Shown: positions 25,998-36,315, numbered from the stretch's first letter. The stretch: DNA of 64,000 nt from Rhodospirillales bacterium (GCA_023898805.1 CP060260.1:1798001-1862000), one strand, 5' to 3'. Numbers and translations: made by a program. The notes: a model not told the origin generated them from the sequence alone.

Positions 25998-25998
<1 letters not shown>
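25582..25998 (+). CDS. Rrf2-family Fe-S cluster regulator (IscR/SufR type)
   Basis: Rrf2 regulators with an Fe-S cluster repress Fe-S assembly genes when clusters are plentiful. The 138-residue protein has the winged helix with MSDYAVVVLEML, LSAPQIAEGAGLPEPTVAKVLKQM and the wing VRGVNGGYAIARP. The three cluster cysteines are Cys92, Cys100 and Cys106 (spacing C-x7-C-x5-C). ATG 25582 is chosen; a TTG two codons upstream would also be open. Its stop overlaps the sufB start (TGATG), so it is the first gene of the suf operon and probably its autoregulator. Confidence 0.92.
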
Positions 25999-27448
<1,450 letters not shown>

Positions 27449-27449
<1 letters not shown>

Positions 27450-28189
27450 TGCTTGAAATCAAAAACCTCCACGCCACGGTCGGCGACCGGGAAATCCTCA
27501 AGGGCATCGACCTTGTCGTTCCGGCTGGACAGGTGCACGCGATCATGGGGCCGAACGGCGCGGGCAAATCCACGCTATCGAACGTGCTGGCGGGGCACGC
27601 GGATTACGCCGTGACCCACGGCGCCGCCACATTGAAGGGAAAAGACCTGCTGGCGCTGGAGCCGGAGGCACGCGCCGCCGCGGGCCTGTTTTTGGCGTTT
27701 CAATATCCCATCGAAATTCCCGGCGTGCAAACGACGACGTTTTTAAAAACCGCGGTGAATGCCATTCGCAAACAAAATGGGCAGGAGGAAATGGACGCGC
27801 TGACCTTCCTGAAAACGCTCAAGGCCCATGCGCACAGACTCGGCGTCACCGACGAGATGCTCAAACGCCCGGTCAATGTCGGCTTTTCAGGCGGCGAGAA
27901 AAAGCGCATGGAAATCCTCCAGATGGCGATGCTCGACCCCGCTTTCGCGGTGCTTGACGAAACCGATTCCGGGCTTGATATCGACGCGCTCAAAATCGTG
28001 GCCGAAGGCGTCAACGCGCTGCGCGGGCCTGATCGCGGTTTTCTGGTCATCACGCATTACCAGCGCTTGCTCGATTACATCGTGCCCGATGCGGTGCATG
28101 TGCTGGCGGGCGGCAAGATCGTCAAATCCGGCGGCCCGGAACTGGCGAAAGAACTGGAAGCCACCGGCTATGCGGGGATCGCGGCATGA
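27449..28189 (+). CDS. sufC: Fe-S cluster assembly ATPase SufC
   Basis: SufC is the ABC-type ATPase of SufBC2D. The 246-residue protein shows Walker A GPNGAGKSTLSNVL, the family-specific FLAFQYPIEIPGV, the signature VGFSGGEKKRMEILQ, Walker B FAVLDETDSGLDIDAL and the H-loop VITHYQRLL. It overlaps sufB by one base pair set (TAATG) and sufD by 4 bp (ATGA). The stoichiometric packing of the operon suggests translational coupling throughout. Confidence 0.98.
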
Positions 28190-29427
28190 GCCTTGCGGCG
28201 ACCACGCGTTACCGCCCCGAAACGGCGCACGGGTTTTTGCAAAACCCGACCGATGGCGCGCCGTGGCGCAGCGCCGCGCTTGACCAGCTTAAAATCCGCG
28301 GCCTGCCGACGCCGAAACTGGAACGCTGGCGCTATACGAATTTAGCCGCGCTGGAACAGGCGGCGCCGCGCCCCGCCGAAAAACCTGCGCTTTCCGTCAA
28401 TCCTCTGACTCTGCCGTGGCTGGTGCCGCAATCGCGCAAACTGGTATTCGTGAACGGGCATCTGGTGTTCGGCGATGCGCGTTTAAGCCTTGCCGGCCAC
28501 GCGCTGGAACTGCCTTACGACACCGCGCCGATGGACCGGTTCGGCGACGGTATGCTGTGGGCTTTGAATACCGCGTTCATGCAGGACGGCCCGTATCTGC
28601 AAATGCAATCCGATGCGTGCGTCGAAATCATCCATGTCGGACAGGGGGAAGAAGCCCCGTTGCTGGCCAGCCCGCGCGGTGTGATGGAAATCGCCCCCGG
28701 CGTGAACGCGACGGTCATCGAGCACTATCTGGCCGAGGGCGCGGCCCCGGTTCATACCAACGCGGCGCTGGAAATCGAACTCGAACACGGGGCGCGCTGC
28801 ACCCATATCCGTATCAACGCAGAAGGGCGCGACCGCACGGTGCTGGGCGGCACGCATGTCCGCGTCGCGCGGGACGCGTCTTATGAATGCACGTTCCTGA
28901 ACGCGGGCGGGCATCTGGTGCGGCAGGAATTCTGGGCCGAATTGCTGGAACCCGGCGCTCACGCGGCGGTGCGGGGGGTTCAGATGGCGGGCGGACGTCA
29001 GCACATGGACACCACGGTCCTGATCGAACACGCCGCGCCCGATTGCACATCGAACCAGACTATCCGCAACGTACTGGCTGGGCGGGCCGTGGGTGTCTTT
29101 CAAGGCAAGATCCACGTCCACCGCGTGGCCCAGCGCACCGACGGATATCAATTGTGCAACACGCTGATGCTTTCCGACCATGCGGCGATGAACACCAAAC
29201 CGGAACTGGAAATCTACGCCGACGACGTTAAATGCTCGCACGGCACGACGACCGGCAGCCTCGACCACGCATCGCTGTTTTACCTGCGCGCGCGCGGCAT
29301 TCCGGAAGCGGAGGCGAAACGTCTTTTGCTGGGCGCTTTTGTTACCGCCGCCTTCGACCATCTGCCCGAAGATCTGGCCGCCGCGCTGGCCGCCCGCGCG
29401 CAAGGGGGGCTAGATGACCTTGCCTGA
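28186..29427 (+). CDS. sufD: Fe-S cluster assembly protein SufD
   Basis: SufD is a SufB paralogue that completes the SufBC2D complex and aids iron entry. The 413-residue protein has the divergent N-terminal domain (PTPKLERWRYTNLAAL is the family marker) and the beta-helix core ending in HRVAQRTDGYQLCNTLMLS, AAMNTKPELEIYADDVKCSHGTTTGSLD, and FYLRARGIPEAEAKRLL. The His in KCSHG is the conserved position implicated in cluster assembly. It overlaps sufC by 4 bp and sufS by 14 bp. Confidence 0.97.
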   Translation: MSLAATTRYRPETAHGFLQNPTDGAPWRSAALDQLKIRGLPTPKLERWRYTNLAALEQAAPRPAEKPALSVNPLTLPWLVPQSRKLVFVNGHLVFGDARLSLAGHALELPYDTAPMDRFGDGMLWALNTAFMQDGPYLQMQSDACVEIIHVGQGEEAPLLASPRGVMEIAPGVNATVIEHYLAEGAAPVHTNAALEIELEHGARCTHIRINAEGRDRTVLGGTHVRVARDASYECTFLNAGGHLVRQEFWAELLEPGAHAAVRGVQMAGGRQHMDTTVLIEHAAPDCTSNQTIRNVLAGRAVGVFQGKIHVHRVAQRTDGYQLCNTLMLSDHAAMNTKPELEIYADDVKCSHGTTTGSLDHASLFYLRARGIPEAEAKRLLLGAFVTAAFDHLPEDLAAALAARAQGGLDDLA

Positions 29428-30658
29428 ACGCGCGCTGTCCCCCGCACTGCCGAACTGGAAGGCCGATTTCCCGGCGCTTGCCGGTACGATGAACGGCAAG
29501 CCTCTGGTCTATCTCGACAGCGGCGCCAGCGCCCAGAAACCCCGCGCGGTGATCGACGCGATGGATGCCTGCCTGACCGGTCCATACGCGAACATCCATC
29601 GCGGCCTGTATGAATTTTCGCAAACAACGACCGCGGCGTACGAGGCCGCGCGCGCGAAAATCGCGCGCTTTCTTGGCGCGCGGGATAACGAAATCGTCTT
29701 TACCCGCAACGCGACCGAAGGCGTGAATCTGGTCGCCGCCGCATGGGGCCGCGCCAACCTGAAACCCGGCGACGAAATTCTGCTCACGCAAATGGAACAC
29801 CACGCCAATCTGGTGCCGTGGCATATGCTGCGCGATCAGTTGGGCATCGTCGTCAAATACATCCCGGTAACCGATGCGGGCGAACTCGATCTCGATAAAT
29901 TGCCCGCCTTGGTGGGCCCGCGCACGAAGCTGGCGGCTTTCGTCCATGTTTCAAACACGCTGGGCACGATCAATCCGGTGCGCGATCTGACCGCGCGCAT
30001 CCGCGCGATCAATCCCGAAACCCGCATCCTGATCGACGGCGCGCAATCGGCCGCGCATATGAAGATCGACGTCCGCGATCTGGGTTGCGACTGGTTCGTG
30101 ATGACCGGGCACAAGCTTTACGGTCCCACGGGCATCGGCGTGCTGTGGGGCAGGGCGGACGTGCTGGACGCGATGCCGCCCTATCAGGGCGGCGGCGACA
30201 TGATCGAACGCGTGACGCTGGACGGATCGACCTATCTGCCCGCGCCTCAACGGTTCGAGGCCGGCACCCCCGCGATTGCCGAGGCGATCGGTCTGGGCGC
30301 GGCGGTCGATTATATCGCCGCGATCGGCTGGCCCGCGATCGCGGCGCATGAAAAGGCGCTGGCCGATACGTTGTTCAAGCGCCTGTCCGCGCGCAAGGAC
30401 ATCCGCGTGATCGGGCGGGCGTCGCACCGCGCCTGCATTGTGTCTTTCGTGCACAAAACGGCGTCGGCGGCCGATATCGGCATGATTCTCGACCAATGCG
30501 GGGTGGCGGTGCGCGTCGGTCACCATTGCTGCCAGCCGCTGATGGACCGGTTCGGCGTGCCGGGCACGGTGCGCGCCTCGCTCGCGCTGTACAACACGCC
30601 TGACGATATAAGCGCGCTGGAGGCGGGGCTGGACAAGGCCGCGAAGCTGTTGTCATGA
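29414..30658 (+). CDS. sufS: Cysteine desulfurase SufS
   Basis: SufS takes sulfur from cysteine with PLP and passes it to the scaffold. The 414-residue class V aminotransferase fold shows VYLDSGASAQKPRAVIDAM, NIHRGLYEFSQ, FTRNATEGVNLVA, the PLP-side IDGAQSAAHMKID and Schiff-base Lys in MTGHKLYGPTGIG, and the catalytic Cys in VGHHCCQPLMDRFG, where the usual Cys-Ala is Cys-Cys. No sufE or sufU gene is in the window, so the sulfur acceptor must be elsewhere. Confidence 0.97.
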   Translation: MTLPERALSPALPNWKADFPALAGTMNGKPLVYLDSGASAQKPRAVIDAMDACLTGPYANIHRGLYEFSQTTTAAYEAARAKIARFLGARDNEIVFTRNATEGVNLVAAAWGRANLKPGDEILLTQMEHHANLVPWHMLRDQLGIVVKYIPVTDAGELDLDKLPALVGPRTKLAAFVHVSNTLGTINPVRDLTARIRAINPETRILIDGAQSAAHMKIDVRDLGCDWFVMTGHKLYGPTGIGVLWGRADVLDAMPPYQGGGDMIERVTLDGSTYLPAPQRFEAGTPAIAEAIGLGAAVDYIAAIGWPAIAAHEKALADTLFKRLSARKDIRVIGRASHRACIVSFVHKTASAADIGMILDQCGVAVRVGHHCCQPLMDRFGVPGTVRASLALYNTPDDISALEAGLDKAAKLLS

Positions 30659-31068
30659 CCCGGACCGCCGATAAAACCATGTGCGAAAACACATCCGACG
30701 CGACGGACACCGAGTTCGACCCGCTCTCCGAGCCGCCCTTCACCAAACATAACGGCCACGCGCTCTGGCCAAAAATTCGCGCTGCGTTGTGCGAGGTCTA
30801 CGACCCTGAAATCCCCGTGAACATCTACGAACTGGGGTTGATGTACGATATCGAGGTAACGGACGCGGACGGCGTCACCGACATTCTGGTCGAAATGACT
30901 CTGACATCGCCCAACTGCCCGGTGGCGCAGGACATGCCGGACATGGTGCGCAATGCGCTGATGCCCATTCCCGGCGTGGGCGAGGTGCGGGTCGAAATCG
31001 TCTTCGATCCGCCATGGGATAAATCCTTCATGGCCGAAACCGCAAAACTGCAACTCAACATGTTTTAA
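30655..31068 (+). CDS. sufT: SufT-like DUF59 (MIP18 family) Fe-S assembly protein
   Basis: SufT-type DUF59 proteins help mature Fe-S proteins and are often in suf operons. The 137-residue protein has a 35-residue polar N-terminal extension, then the DUF59 domain: LCEVYDPEIPVNIYELGLMYDIEV, MTLTSPNCPVAQDMPDMV with the conserved Cys, and VEIVFDPPWDKSFM. It overlaps sufS by 4 bp (ATGA) and is 11 bp before the A-type carrier gene. Confidence 0.93.
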   Translation: MTRTADKTMCENTSDATDTEFDPLSEPPFTKHNGHALWPKIRAALCEVYDPEIPVNIYELGLMYDIEVTDADGVTDILVEMTLTSPNCPVAQDMPDMVRNALMPIPGVGEVRVEIVFDPPWDKSFMAETAKLQLNMF

Positions 31069-31079
31069 AGGCCGCCGAC

Positions 31080-31433
31080 ATGAAACCGCTTGTAACCGTA
31101 TCGTCCGATGCCGCCGCCTTTCTGGCCCCGAAACTGGAAGGTTTCGCGGGCGTGCTGGTACGCATGAACAAAAAGGGTTGCGCGGGCGGGGAATACGAAT
31201 TCACGCCGCTTGCGGCGGCTGACGTGACGCCAGATCTGGATGTAAGCGAAAACAATGGCGTGAAGATCTACTTCGCCAAAACCATGCTGCTTTCGCTGAT
31301 CGGGGCCGAATTGGTGCTGCACAAGGACAGGTTCAACACCCGCCTAGATTTCAGGAACCCGAACGAGCTTTCGCGCTGCGGCTGCGGCGAAAGCGTGAAC
31401 CTTCCTCAGGATTCATCATCCCGAACGAAGTGA
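31080..31433 (+). CDS. sufA: A-type Fe-S carrier protein (SufA/HesB family)
   Basis: A-type carriers move clusters from the scaffold to target enzymes. The 117-residue protein has the three family cysteines: one in MNKKGCAGGEYEF and two in SRCGCGESVNL near the C-terminus. The body has short beta strands such as VSENNGVKIYFAKTMLLSLIGAELV. It is slightly longer than IscA at the C-terminus. It is the last gene of the suf operon; no clear plus-strand terminator follows closely. Confidence 0.92.
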   Translation: MKPLVTVSSDAAAFLAPKLEGFAGVLVRMNKKGCAGGEYEFTPLAAADVTPDLDVSENNGVKIYFAKTMLLSLIGAELVLHKDRFNTRLDFRNPNELSRCGCGESVNLPQDSSSRTK

Positions 31434-31553
31434 CCGATCTCAGGCTGACGCCGAGGTTTCGTGTGCTGCGTGGTTAGGACGCTTACAGCAATCACGACAG
31501 GAAAGGAATCGCCAGCAATAACCGGGCAATGGCGGGTGGCGTGATGTGTGACC
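31434..31553. other. Gap after the suf operon, no gene seen
   Basis: About 120 bp between the A-type carrier and the minus-strand terminator. I find no open frame of convincing composition, no hairpin with a T-run on the plus strand and no repeat. Confidence 0.4.
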
Positions 31554-31585
31554 AAAACAAAAGCGGCCCTCATCGGGGCCGCTTT
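31554..31585 (-). terminator. Intrinsic terminator of the 44-codon gene
   Basis: A perfect 10-bp stem (31560-31569 AAAGCGGCCC with 31576-31585 GGGCCGCTTT) closes a six-base loop. On the minus strand it is followed by TTTTGTTTT. It lies 34 bp after the stop codon of the small ORF at 31620-31754. It may also stop plus-strand suf transcripts, though the T-run on that side is only three bases. Confidence 0.85.
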
Positions 31586-31619
31586 GCGGTGGAATTACAA
31601 CGGGTACTATGCCGGACGC

Positions 31620-31754
31620 TTAAAACGTCGGACGCGGCGCAGCCGGTGCGTTAACAGCGTCAGAACCGTTTAAAGAACGCAGCTTGTCAAAAGCAGTAGC
31701 AGCAAGCGCTGCAGCTTCTTCGCCAAATTTTCCAAAAGCTTTGTCAAATCTCAT
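31620..31754 (-). CDS. 44-residue small protein of unknown function
   Basis: A short frame starts at ATG 31754, preceded by AAAAGG about ten bases upstream, and ends at TAA 31620. The product (starts MRFDKAFGKFGEEAAALAA, ends PAAPRPTF) has an N-terminal amphipathic helix of about 27 residues with regularly spaced Phe and Lys, then a flexible Ala/Pro tail. No family recognised. A strong terminator 34 bp downstream on the same strand shows that a transcript ends here. The codon use is less GC-biased than in neighbours. Confidence 0.65.
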   Translation of the reverse strand: MRFDKAFGKFGEEAAALAATAFDKLRSLNGSDAVNAPAAPRPTF

Positions 31755-31826
31755 GTCACACACACCTTTTCGGCGCTCCCTCAACTTTTCAAACAACCCA
31801 ACAACGGGCGGAACTTATTTGTTCCT

Positions 31827-32372
31827 TCAAGCCTCTTGGGATTTCATGTCCTCTTTATAGGCTTCATACAAAGAATGGTATCCCATACGGGCAAACTCGT
31901 CAACTATTTCAGATATTCCGTAAATATCCCCAAGCTCATAGACCACGGCGGTCTGGGTCAGCAGCGTATCCCGGTCCTTGGCCACATGGGTGCGCACGAA
32001 CTGATCCCGTGGGGGCAGTTTTGTGGGCACGGGCCGCTCAAGCCCCGGAATCCGCTCCTGCTCGGCCTGTCTGAGCGCCCCGGCCAGATGGATGACCGCG
32101 CGCATGGCCGGCATGTCCTGCCCGCCGGGGGTTGATATGTAAACAGTTGATTTTTCAGGGGTAAATCCAAAATCCTGCTTCGTGCGCATGACATGCATGA
32201 CGATGCCGTTTTCGCGCGCGAAATCCAAAAGCGCCTGACCGGTCTGGCATTTGGCCAGCAATTTGGTCGCGGCGTCCAGAATCGCCCCCTCGTTGTCGTG
32301 ATAGACGCTGGTGCCGCCGCCCTGCGCACCGCCGAATTTTAACCCCTTGTTAAGCTTTCCAAGAAGATCCAT
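31827..32372 (-). CDS. Unknown cytoplasmic protein, possible inactive peptidase-fold relative
   Basis: No family firmly recognised. The 181-residue protein has no signal peptide. Its middle (STVYISTPGGQDMPAMRAVIHLAGALRQAEQ) followed by DTLLTQTAVVYELGDIYG shows the same strand-helix-helix layout as the HExxH protein encoded at 44556-45398, but with HLAGA in place of HEIKH, so if related it lacks the metal site. ATG 32372 overlaps the stop of the upstream gene (TGATG), so the pair is probably coupled. Confidence 0.7.
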   Translation of the reverse strand: MDLLGKLNKGLKFGGAQGGGTSVYHDNEGAILDAATKLLAKCQTGQALLDFARENGIVMHVMRTKQDFGFTPEKSTVYISTPGGQDMPAMRAVIHLAGALRQAEQERIPGLERPVPTKLPPRDQFVRTHVAKDRDTLLTQTAVVYELGDIYGISEIVDEFARMGYHSLYEAYKEDMKSQEA

Positions 32373-32992
32373 CACATTCTACCCGTATGCGCGCCGTTGC
32401 CATTGCCGTCCCGACCCTGATCGCCCAGCAGCATGGCGTGGTTTGAAACTTCGATTCCCCCGTCGGCCTGGACCGTCAGCGTTGCTTTCAGCAGCGTACC
32501 CGCGAAATACAGGTCGGCCTGGACCGAAAACGTGTCGTCGTCCCGGTTATAAGCGGACGTGACCTCGGAATGGCGGCGCTTGATCTGGATTTGCTGGTCG
32601 AGCGAAAGGGAATCGAGGAATGGCAGCGTATCCGGGTCGCGGATCAGATAAATGTCGCCTTCCTCGGTCGTTACGTGCCGGAAAAAGAAATCGACGTAAT
32701 CGGCGACGTTGCGCTCGGTCAGGTTCAGTGCGCCGCGCGCGGCCACCTTCTGGATTGGGCCGGGCGATCCGTCAAGCAGGTAGAAACTGGTGCCGTCCGA
32801 CAGGAAATCGAGCGAAAAACTGGGCAATGTCGCATAATTGGTCAGCCGCAAAAGCATGATGCCGCGATAAAACGGCAGCTCCGCCACCGTCGCCTCGCTG
32901 GTGGTGGACGAAAACAGCGCACCATCCGGCGTCTGTCCAACGCGCTGGATGATCTTGGCGGTTTCGGTGCGGTCGAGTTTTTGCCAGTTCAT
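32372..32992 (-). CDS. Unknown 206-residue protein
   Basis: No family recognised and no signal peptide. The protein appears to be mixed alpha/beta, with a strand-rich centre (FYRGIMLLRLTNYATLPSFSLDFLSDGTSFYLLDG) and a helical NVADYVDFFFRHVTTEEGDIYLI stretch, ending in a Gly/Asn-rich tail. It is the first gene of a two-gene unit with the 31827-32372 gene, to which it is joined by a TGATG overlap, and lies 70 bp after dusA. The coupling suggests the two products act together. Confidence 0.7.
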   Translation of the reverse strand: MNWQKLDRTETAKIIQRVGQTPDGALFSSTTSEATVAELPFYRGIMLLRLTNYATLPSFSLDFLSDGTSFYLLDGSPGPIQKVAARGALNLTERNVADYVDFFFRHVTTEEGDIYLIRDPDTLPFLDSLSLDQQIQIKRRHSEVTSAYNRDDDTFSVQADLYFAGTLLKATLTVQADGGIEVSNHAMLLGDQGRDGNGNGAHTGRM

Positions 32993-33062
32993 AACGGTCC
33001 AGAATCGCTGGCGCCATCATACCACAGATGCAAACAGGGGGGCGAGGGCGCTTTATACCGTT

Positions 33063-34046
33063 CTAATCCGCCCCTTCCACGGCCTCCAGCGCCGGGATCA
33101 GCACGTCGCGCGCCCGTGTCGCGCCTACCGACCCGGCGCCCAGTATTTGCCGCCAGCGCCGCGCGCCGCGCCGCCCGTTGACCAGCCCCAGCATGTGCCG
33201 GGTAATCGAATGTACCGGCGTATCGGTGCGTTCCTTTTGCCTGTCGGCATATTCGCCCATCAATGCGATGACTGTGGAAAGGGGCATGGGCGTGGTGCCG
33301 TGTAGGCGCGCCTCCAGCGTTTGCAGGATGGACGGGTTCTGGTATGCCGCGCGGCCCAGCATCACCCCGTCGAACCGTTCCAGATGCGTGGCGGCGGCAT
33401 CGGCGTCCGTAATCCCGCCGTTCAGGATGACTTCAAGCCCGGTTTCGCGTTTAAGCGCGTACGGCAGATCGTAATCCAGCGGCGGCACCTCGCGGTTTTC
33501 GCGCGGCGACAGACCTTTAAGCCACGCCTTGCGCGCATGCACGACAAAGGTTTCGCACCCGGCCTTGCGCACCGTGTCGGTAAAGGCGAACAGCATGTCC
33601 CGCGCCGCGCAATCGTCGATGCCGATGCGGCATTTGACGGTGACGGGGATGCGCACCGCCTGCTTCATCGCCGCGACGCACTCCGCCACAAGCGCCGGTT
33701 CCGCCATCAGGCAGGCGCCGAACGCGCCTTTTTGCACGCGCTCGGACGGGCAACCGCAATTCAGGTTGATCGCGTCATATCCCATATCCGCGCCGATTTT
33801 TGCCGCCTCGGCCAGGTCCGTCGCCTCGCTGCCGCCAAGCTGCAGCACGACCGGATGTTCCGCCGCGTCGAATCCCAAAAGCCGGTCGCGCGCACCGTTG
33901 ATCACCGCTTGCGCCGTCACCATTTCGGTGTACAGCACGGCATGGGGCGCCAGCAGACGGTGAAAGAACCGGCAATGCCGATCCGTCCAGTCCATCATCG
34001 GCGCCACGGATACAGGGCCGGAAAGCGATGGCGAAGTTTTGTGCAT
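33063..34046 (-). CDS. dusA: tRNA-dihydrouridine(20/20a) synthase
   Basis: DusA reduces uridine 20/20a in the tRNA D-loop using FMN and NADPH. The 327-residue protein has the TIM-barrel start VSVAPMMDWTDRHCRFFHRLL, VVLQLGGSE, the catalytic Cys region INLNCGCPSERVQKGAFGACLM, VKCRIGID, VHARKAWLKGLSPRENREVPPLDY (diagnostic for the A type) and VILNGGI with DGVMLGRAAY. ATG 34046 is chosen; a longer frame to 34109 would run over the divergent gene start. Confidence 0.96.
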   Translation of the reverse strand: MHKTSPSLSGPVSVAPMMDWTDRHCRFFHRLLAPHAVLYTEMVTAQAVINGARDRLLGFDAAEHPVVLQLGGSEATDLAEAAKIGADMGYDAINLNCGCPSERVQKGAFGACLMAEPALVAECVAAMKQAVRIPVTVKCRIGIDDCAARDMLFAFTDTVRKAGCETFVVHARKAWLKGLSPRENREVPPLDYDLPYALKRETGLEVILNGGITDADAAATHLERFDGVMLGRAAYQNPSILQTLEARLHGTTPMPLSTVIALMGEYADRQKERTDTPVHSITRHMLGLVNGRRGARRWRQILGAGSVGATRARDVLIPALEAVEGAD

Positions 34047-34108
34047 GAAACGTGGCTTGCTGGTGCTGCACCGTTGCTGTGGGCCGGATTTGCGGCTAAA
34101 CCGGACCA

Positions 34109-34684
34109 ATGTTGAAACTGCTGTTTTCTATCCTTTTCGCAGTGCTGCTGTCGATGGTTTTGACGGGTGGCCGCCTGCTTGCCGACCATGCCGCCCGCGC
34201 ACAGGACGGCGATGCGCCCGCGCGTACGGGCAAAACCATCCCGCTTGCCGACAATGTCGGCTCGGTCACCGGCTACCCACTGCCGCGCTTCGTTTCTCTG
34301 CGCTCCGACATTGTATATGTGCGCGCCGGGCCGGGGATGCGCTATCCGGTCAAATGGGTCTATCAGCGCCGCAACTATCCGCTTGAAGTGATTCAGGAAT
34401 TCGACACATGGCGCAAAATCCGCGACAGCGACGGCGAGGAAGGCTGGGTCCACCAGTCGCTGCTCTCCGGCAACCGCCACGTCCTGATCGCGGGCAAGGC
34501 GCCAGTGACGATTTTGAAAAAACCGGAACCCGATGCCCGCCCCGTGGCCCAGATGGAACCCGGCGTAGTTGCAAAATTGAACGAATGCGCGGACAATTGG
34601 TGTGACGTGTCCGCAAGCGGCTATCATGGCTGGGTGTTGAAGACTTCGCTATGGGGCGTTTACGAACGCGAGGAATCGGAGTAA
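34109..34684 (+). CDS. Exported SH3-like domain protein
   Basis: The 191-residue protein has an N-terminal membrane/signal segment (residues 3-20) followed by two tandem bacterial SH3-like units. The first is SLRSDIVYVRAGPGMRYPVKWVYQRRNYPLEVIQEFDTWRKI with GEEGWVHQSLLSG; the second is AGKAPVTILKKPEPDARPVAQMEPG with NWCDVSASGYHGWVLKTSLWGVY. This is the alphaproteobacterial SH3_4-type periplasmic protein, probably binding the cell wall. It is divergent from dusA, with 62 bp between. Confidence 0.85.
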   Translation: MLKLLFSILFAVLLSMVLTGGRLLADHAARAQDGDAPARTGKTIPLADNVGSVTGYPLPRFVSLRSDIVYVRAGPGMRYPVKWVYQRRNYPLEVIQEFDTWRKIRDSDGEEGWVHQSLLSGNRHVLIAGKAPVTILKKPEPDARPVAQMEPGVVAKLNECADNWCDVSASGYHGWVLKTSLWGVYEREESE

Positions 34685-34763
34685 CCCTTAATCCAGTTAG
34701 CCTGCTAAGTGTATCGAATCACCCTTCCGAATCAGTAGCTTCCCACCAAGGTATCATCCCTCA

Positions 34764-35687
34764 ATGCTTTCCCGGTCATTGCCGTCATACATCGACATTG
34801 CCCAGTCTTTCTATGGGCAGGCCTGCGACCTGTGTCAGGAGGGGCCGTCGGTCAACCTTCTGCGCCTGATCAATCTTTGGGGCGGCGCGCTGGCGGAATG
34901 CCTGCTTGATTACGACGCCCCTGACGCTGCGGCCGAACGTTGCCTTGAAGAAATCGAAATCACGCTCAATTCGGACGATTGGGTCGCCCCCGCGCTGCGC
35001 TCCGCCGCTGCCGCCGAACAGGATACCGAACTTGGCCGCACTCTTGCGCGGCTTTATCTGGGCGACGGGTTGGAATGGTCGCTCAACGCGCGCAACGCGC
35101 TGGTGGAGGTCGGGCGCGGCATCCGCGCCATGGCCGGCGCCGACGATGCGTGCGACGCCCTGATGGCCGATGCGCTGCGCACCGGCGTGCGCTACGAACT
35201 CAGCGCCCACGGCATTTGCGATCGCGCCATCGATGTGAAAATCGCGGCCCAGCGCTGGACCATCGCCGATTGTATTCTGGGTCTTTCCGCGCTGGCGGGG
35301 TCGCATCAGGCGCGGCTGCTGTTCGATGCCGGTATCTCCAATCAGGCCTCGATCGAAAGGGCGCTCGACGATCTGATGCGCGTGATGATGGAGGAGGCGA
35401 TCCGCCACGGCGTGCCCGAGGAAGTGGGGCTTCTCCACGGTATTCCCGCGAACGACGTACCGGTTGCGATGAACGCCGAACTGATCCGTTCGATCGAACC
35501 GCTGGCCCTGACGGTACTTGAGGAAATGCACATCATCGACCGGACGATTCAGGCAATCGCGCTGGCCAAGGCGGCGGGCCGCATGCTTGCGGTCGCGGCT
35601 GCGGGCGAAGCCCCGGATATCGAACACATCGTTGCCCGCCCGTTGGCCCTGCGCGCGATGATGGGCGCTTTCCGCGCCGCCGTATAA
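34764..35687 (+). CDS. Unknown 307-residue helical protein
   Basis: No family recognised. The protein has no signal peptide or membrane helix and is predicted by eye to be almost entirely helical and Ala-rich. Notable stretches are INLWGGALAECLLDYDAPDAAAERCLEE near the N-terminus and LIRSIEPLALTVLEEMHIIDRTIQAIALAKAAGRML near the end. Cysteines at about residues 21, 24 and 47 are in the N-terminal part. It lies upstream of fabA in the same direction but a promoter separates them. Confidence 0.75.
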   Translation: MLSRSLPSYIDIAQSFYGQACDLCQEGPSVNLLRLINLWGGALAECLLDYDAPDAAAERCLEEIEITLNSDDWVAPALRSAAAAEQDTELGRTLARLYLGDGLEWSLNARNALVEVGRGIRAMAGADDACDALMADALRTGVRYELSAHGICDRAIDVKIAAQRWTIADCILGLSALAGSHQARLLFDAGISNQASIERALDDLMRVMMEEAIRHGVPEEVGLLHGIPANDVPVAMNAELIRSIEPLALTVLEEMHIIDRTIQAIALAKAAGRMLAVAAAGEAPDIEHIVARPLALRAMMGAFRAAV

Positions 35688-35714
35688 GGCCGAAAAATCC
35701 CTGCCCATTATGGC

Positions 35715-35743
35715 TTGTTTGCCCGGCGATAGGTCTTTATAAC
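35715..35743 (+). promoter_or_regulatory. Predicted promoter of fabA-fabB-fabI
   Basis: TTGTTT (35715-35720), 17 bp, then TATAAC (35738-35743), about 26 bp before the fabA ATG. AGGGAGAAG lies between as the ribosome site. No operator for a FabR-like repressor was recognised. Confidence 0.55.
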
Positions 35744-35769
35744 GGGCCTCGATAGGGAGAAGACGCCAG

Positions 35770-36315
35770 ATGACGCAGATCGCGCCGAAAGACGCGGGGT
35801 TCGTACCCCAGAAATCCTACAGCAGGGACGAATTGATCGCCTGCGGCGAGGGGAAGCTGTTCGGCCCCGGCAATGCCAAGCTGCCCGTGCCGCCGATGCT
35901 GATGTTCGACCGTATTGCCGAGGTTTCGACCGAAGGCGGTGCGCACGGCAAGGGGTTCATTCGTGCCGAACTCGACGTCACGCCGGATTTATGGTTCTTC
36001 AAATGTCATTTCATCGGCGACCCGGTGATGCCGGGCTGCCTCGGCCTCGACGCCCTGTGGCAGTTGCTGGGCTTTTACCTTGGCTGGACCGGTGCGCCGG
36101 GTTCCGGCCGCGCGCTGGGGCTGGGCGAATTGAAATTCACCGGTCAGGTCTTGCCCGAAACCAAAAAGGTTGAATACGTCGTCGACATCAAACGCCTGAT
36201 CAACCGCAAGCTGGTGCTTGGCATCGGCGACGGCAAGGTCATTGCCGACGGCACCGTGATTTACGAGGCGTCCGACCTGCGCGTCGGCCTGTTCGACAAC
36301 CCCCGTTCCCTGTGA
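35770..36315 (+). CDS. fabA: 3-hydroxyacyl-ACP dehydratase/isomerase FabA
   Basis: FabA dehydrates 3-hydroxydecanoyl-ACP and isomerises the product to cis-3-decenoyl-ACP, the branch point of anaerobic unsaturated fatty acid synthesis. The 181-residue hot-dog protein has the catalytic His in WFFKCHFIGDPVMPGCLGLDALWQL, with the conserved Asp in the central helix, and the family segment LPVPPMLMFDRIAEV. fabB follows after 7 bp and fabI after it, the common alphaproteobacterial order. Confidence 0.98.
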   Translation: MTQIAPKDAGFVPQKSYSRDELIACGEGKLFGPGNAKLPVPPMLMFDRIAEVSTEGGAHGKGFIRAELDVTPDLWFFKCHFIGDPVMPGCLGLDALWQLLGFYLGWTGAPGSGRALGLGELKFTGQVLPETKKVEYVVDIKRLINRKLVLGIGDGKVIADGTVIYEASDLRVGLFDNPRSL

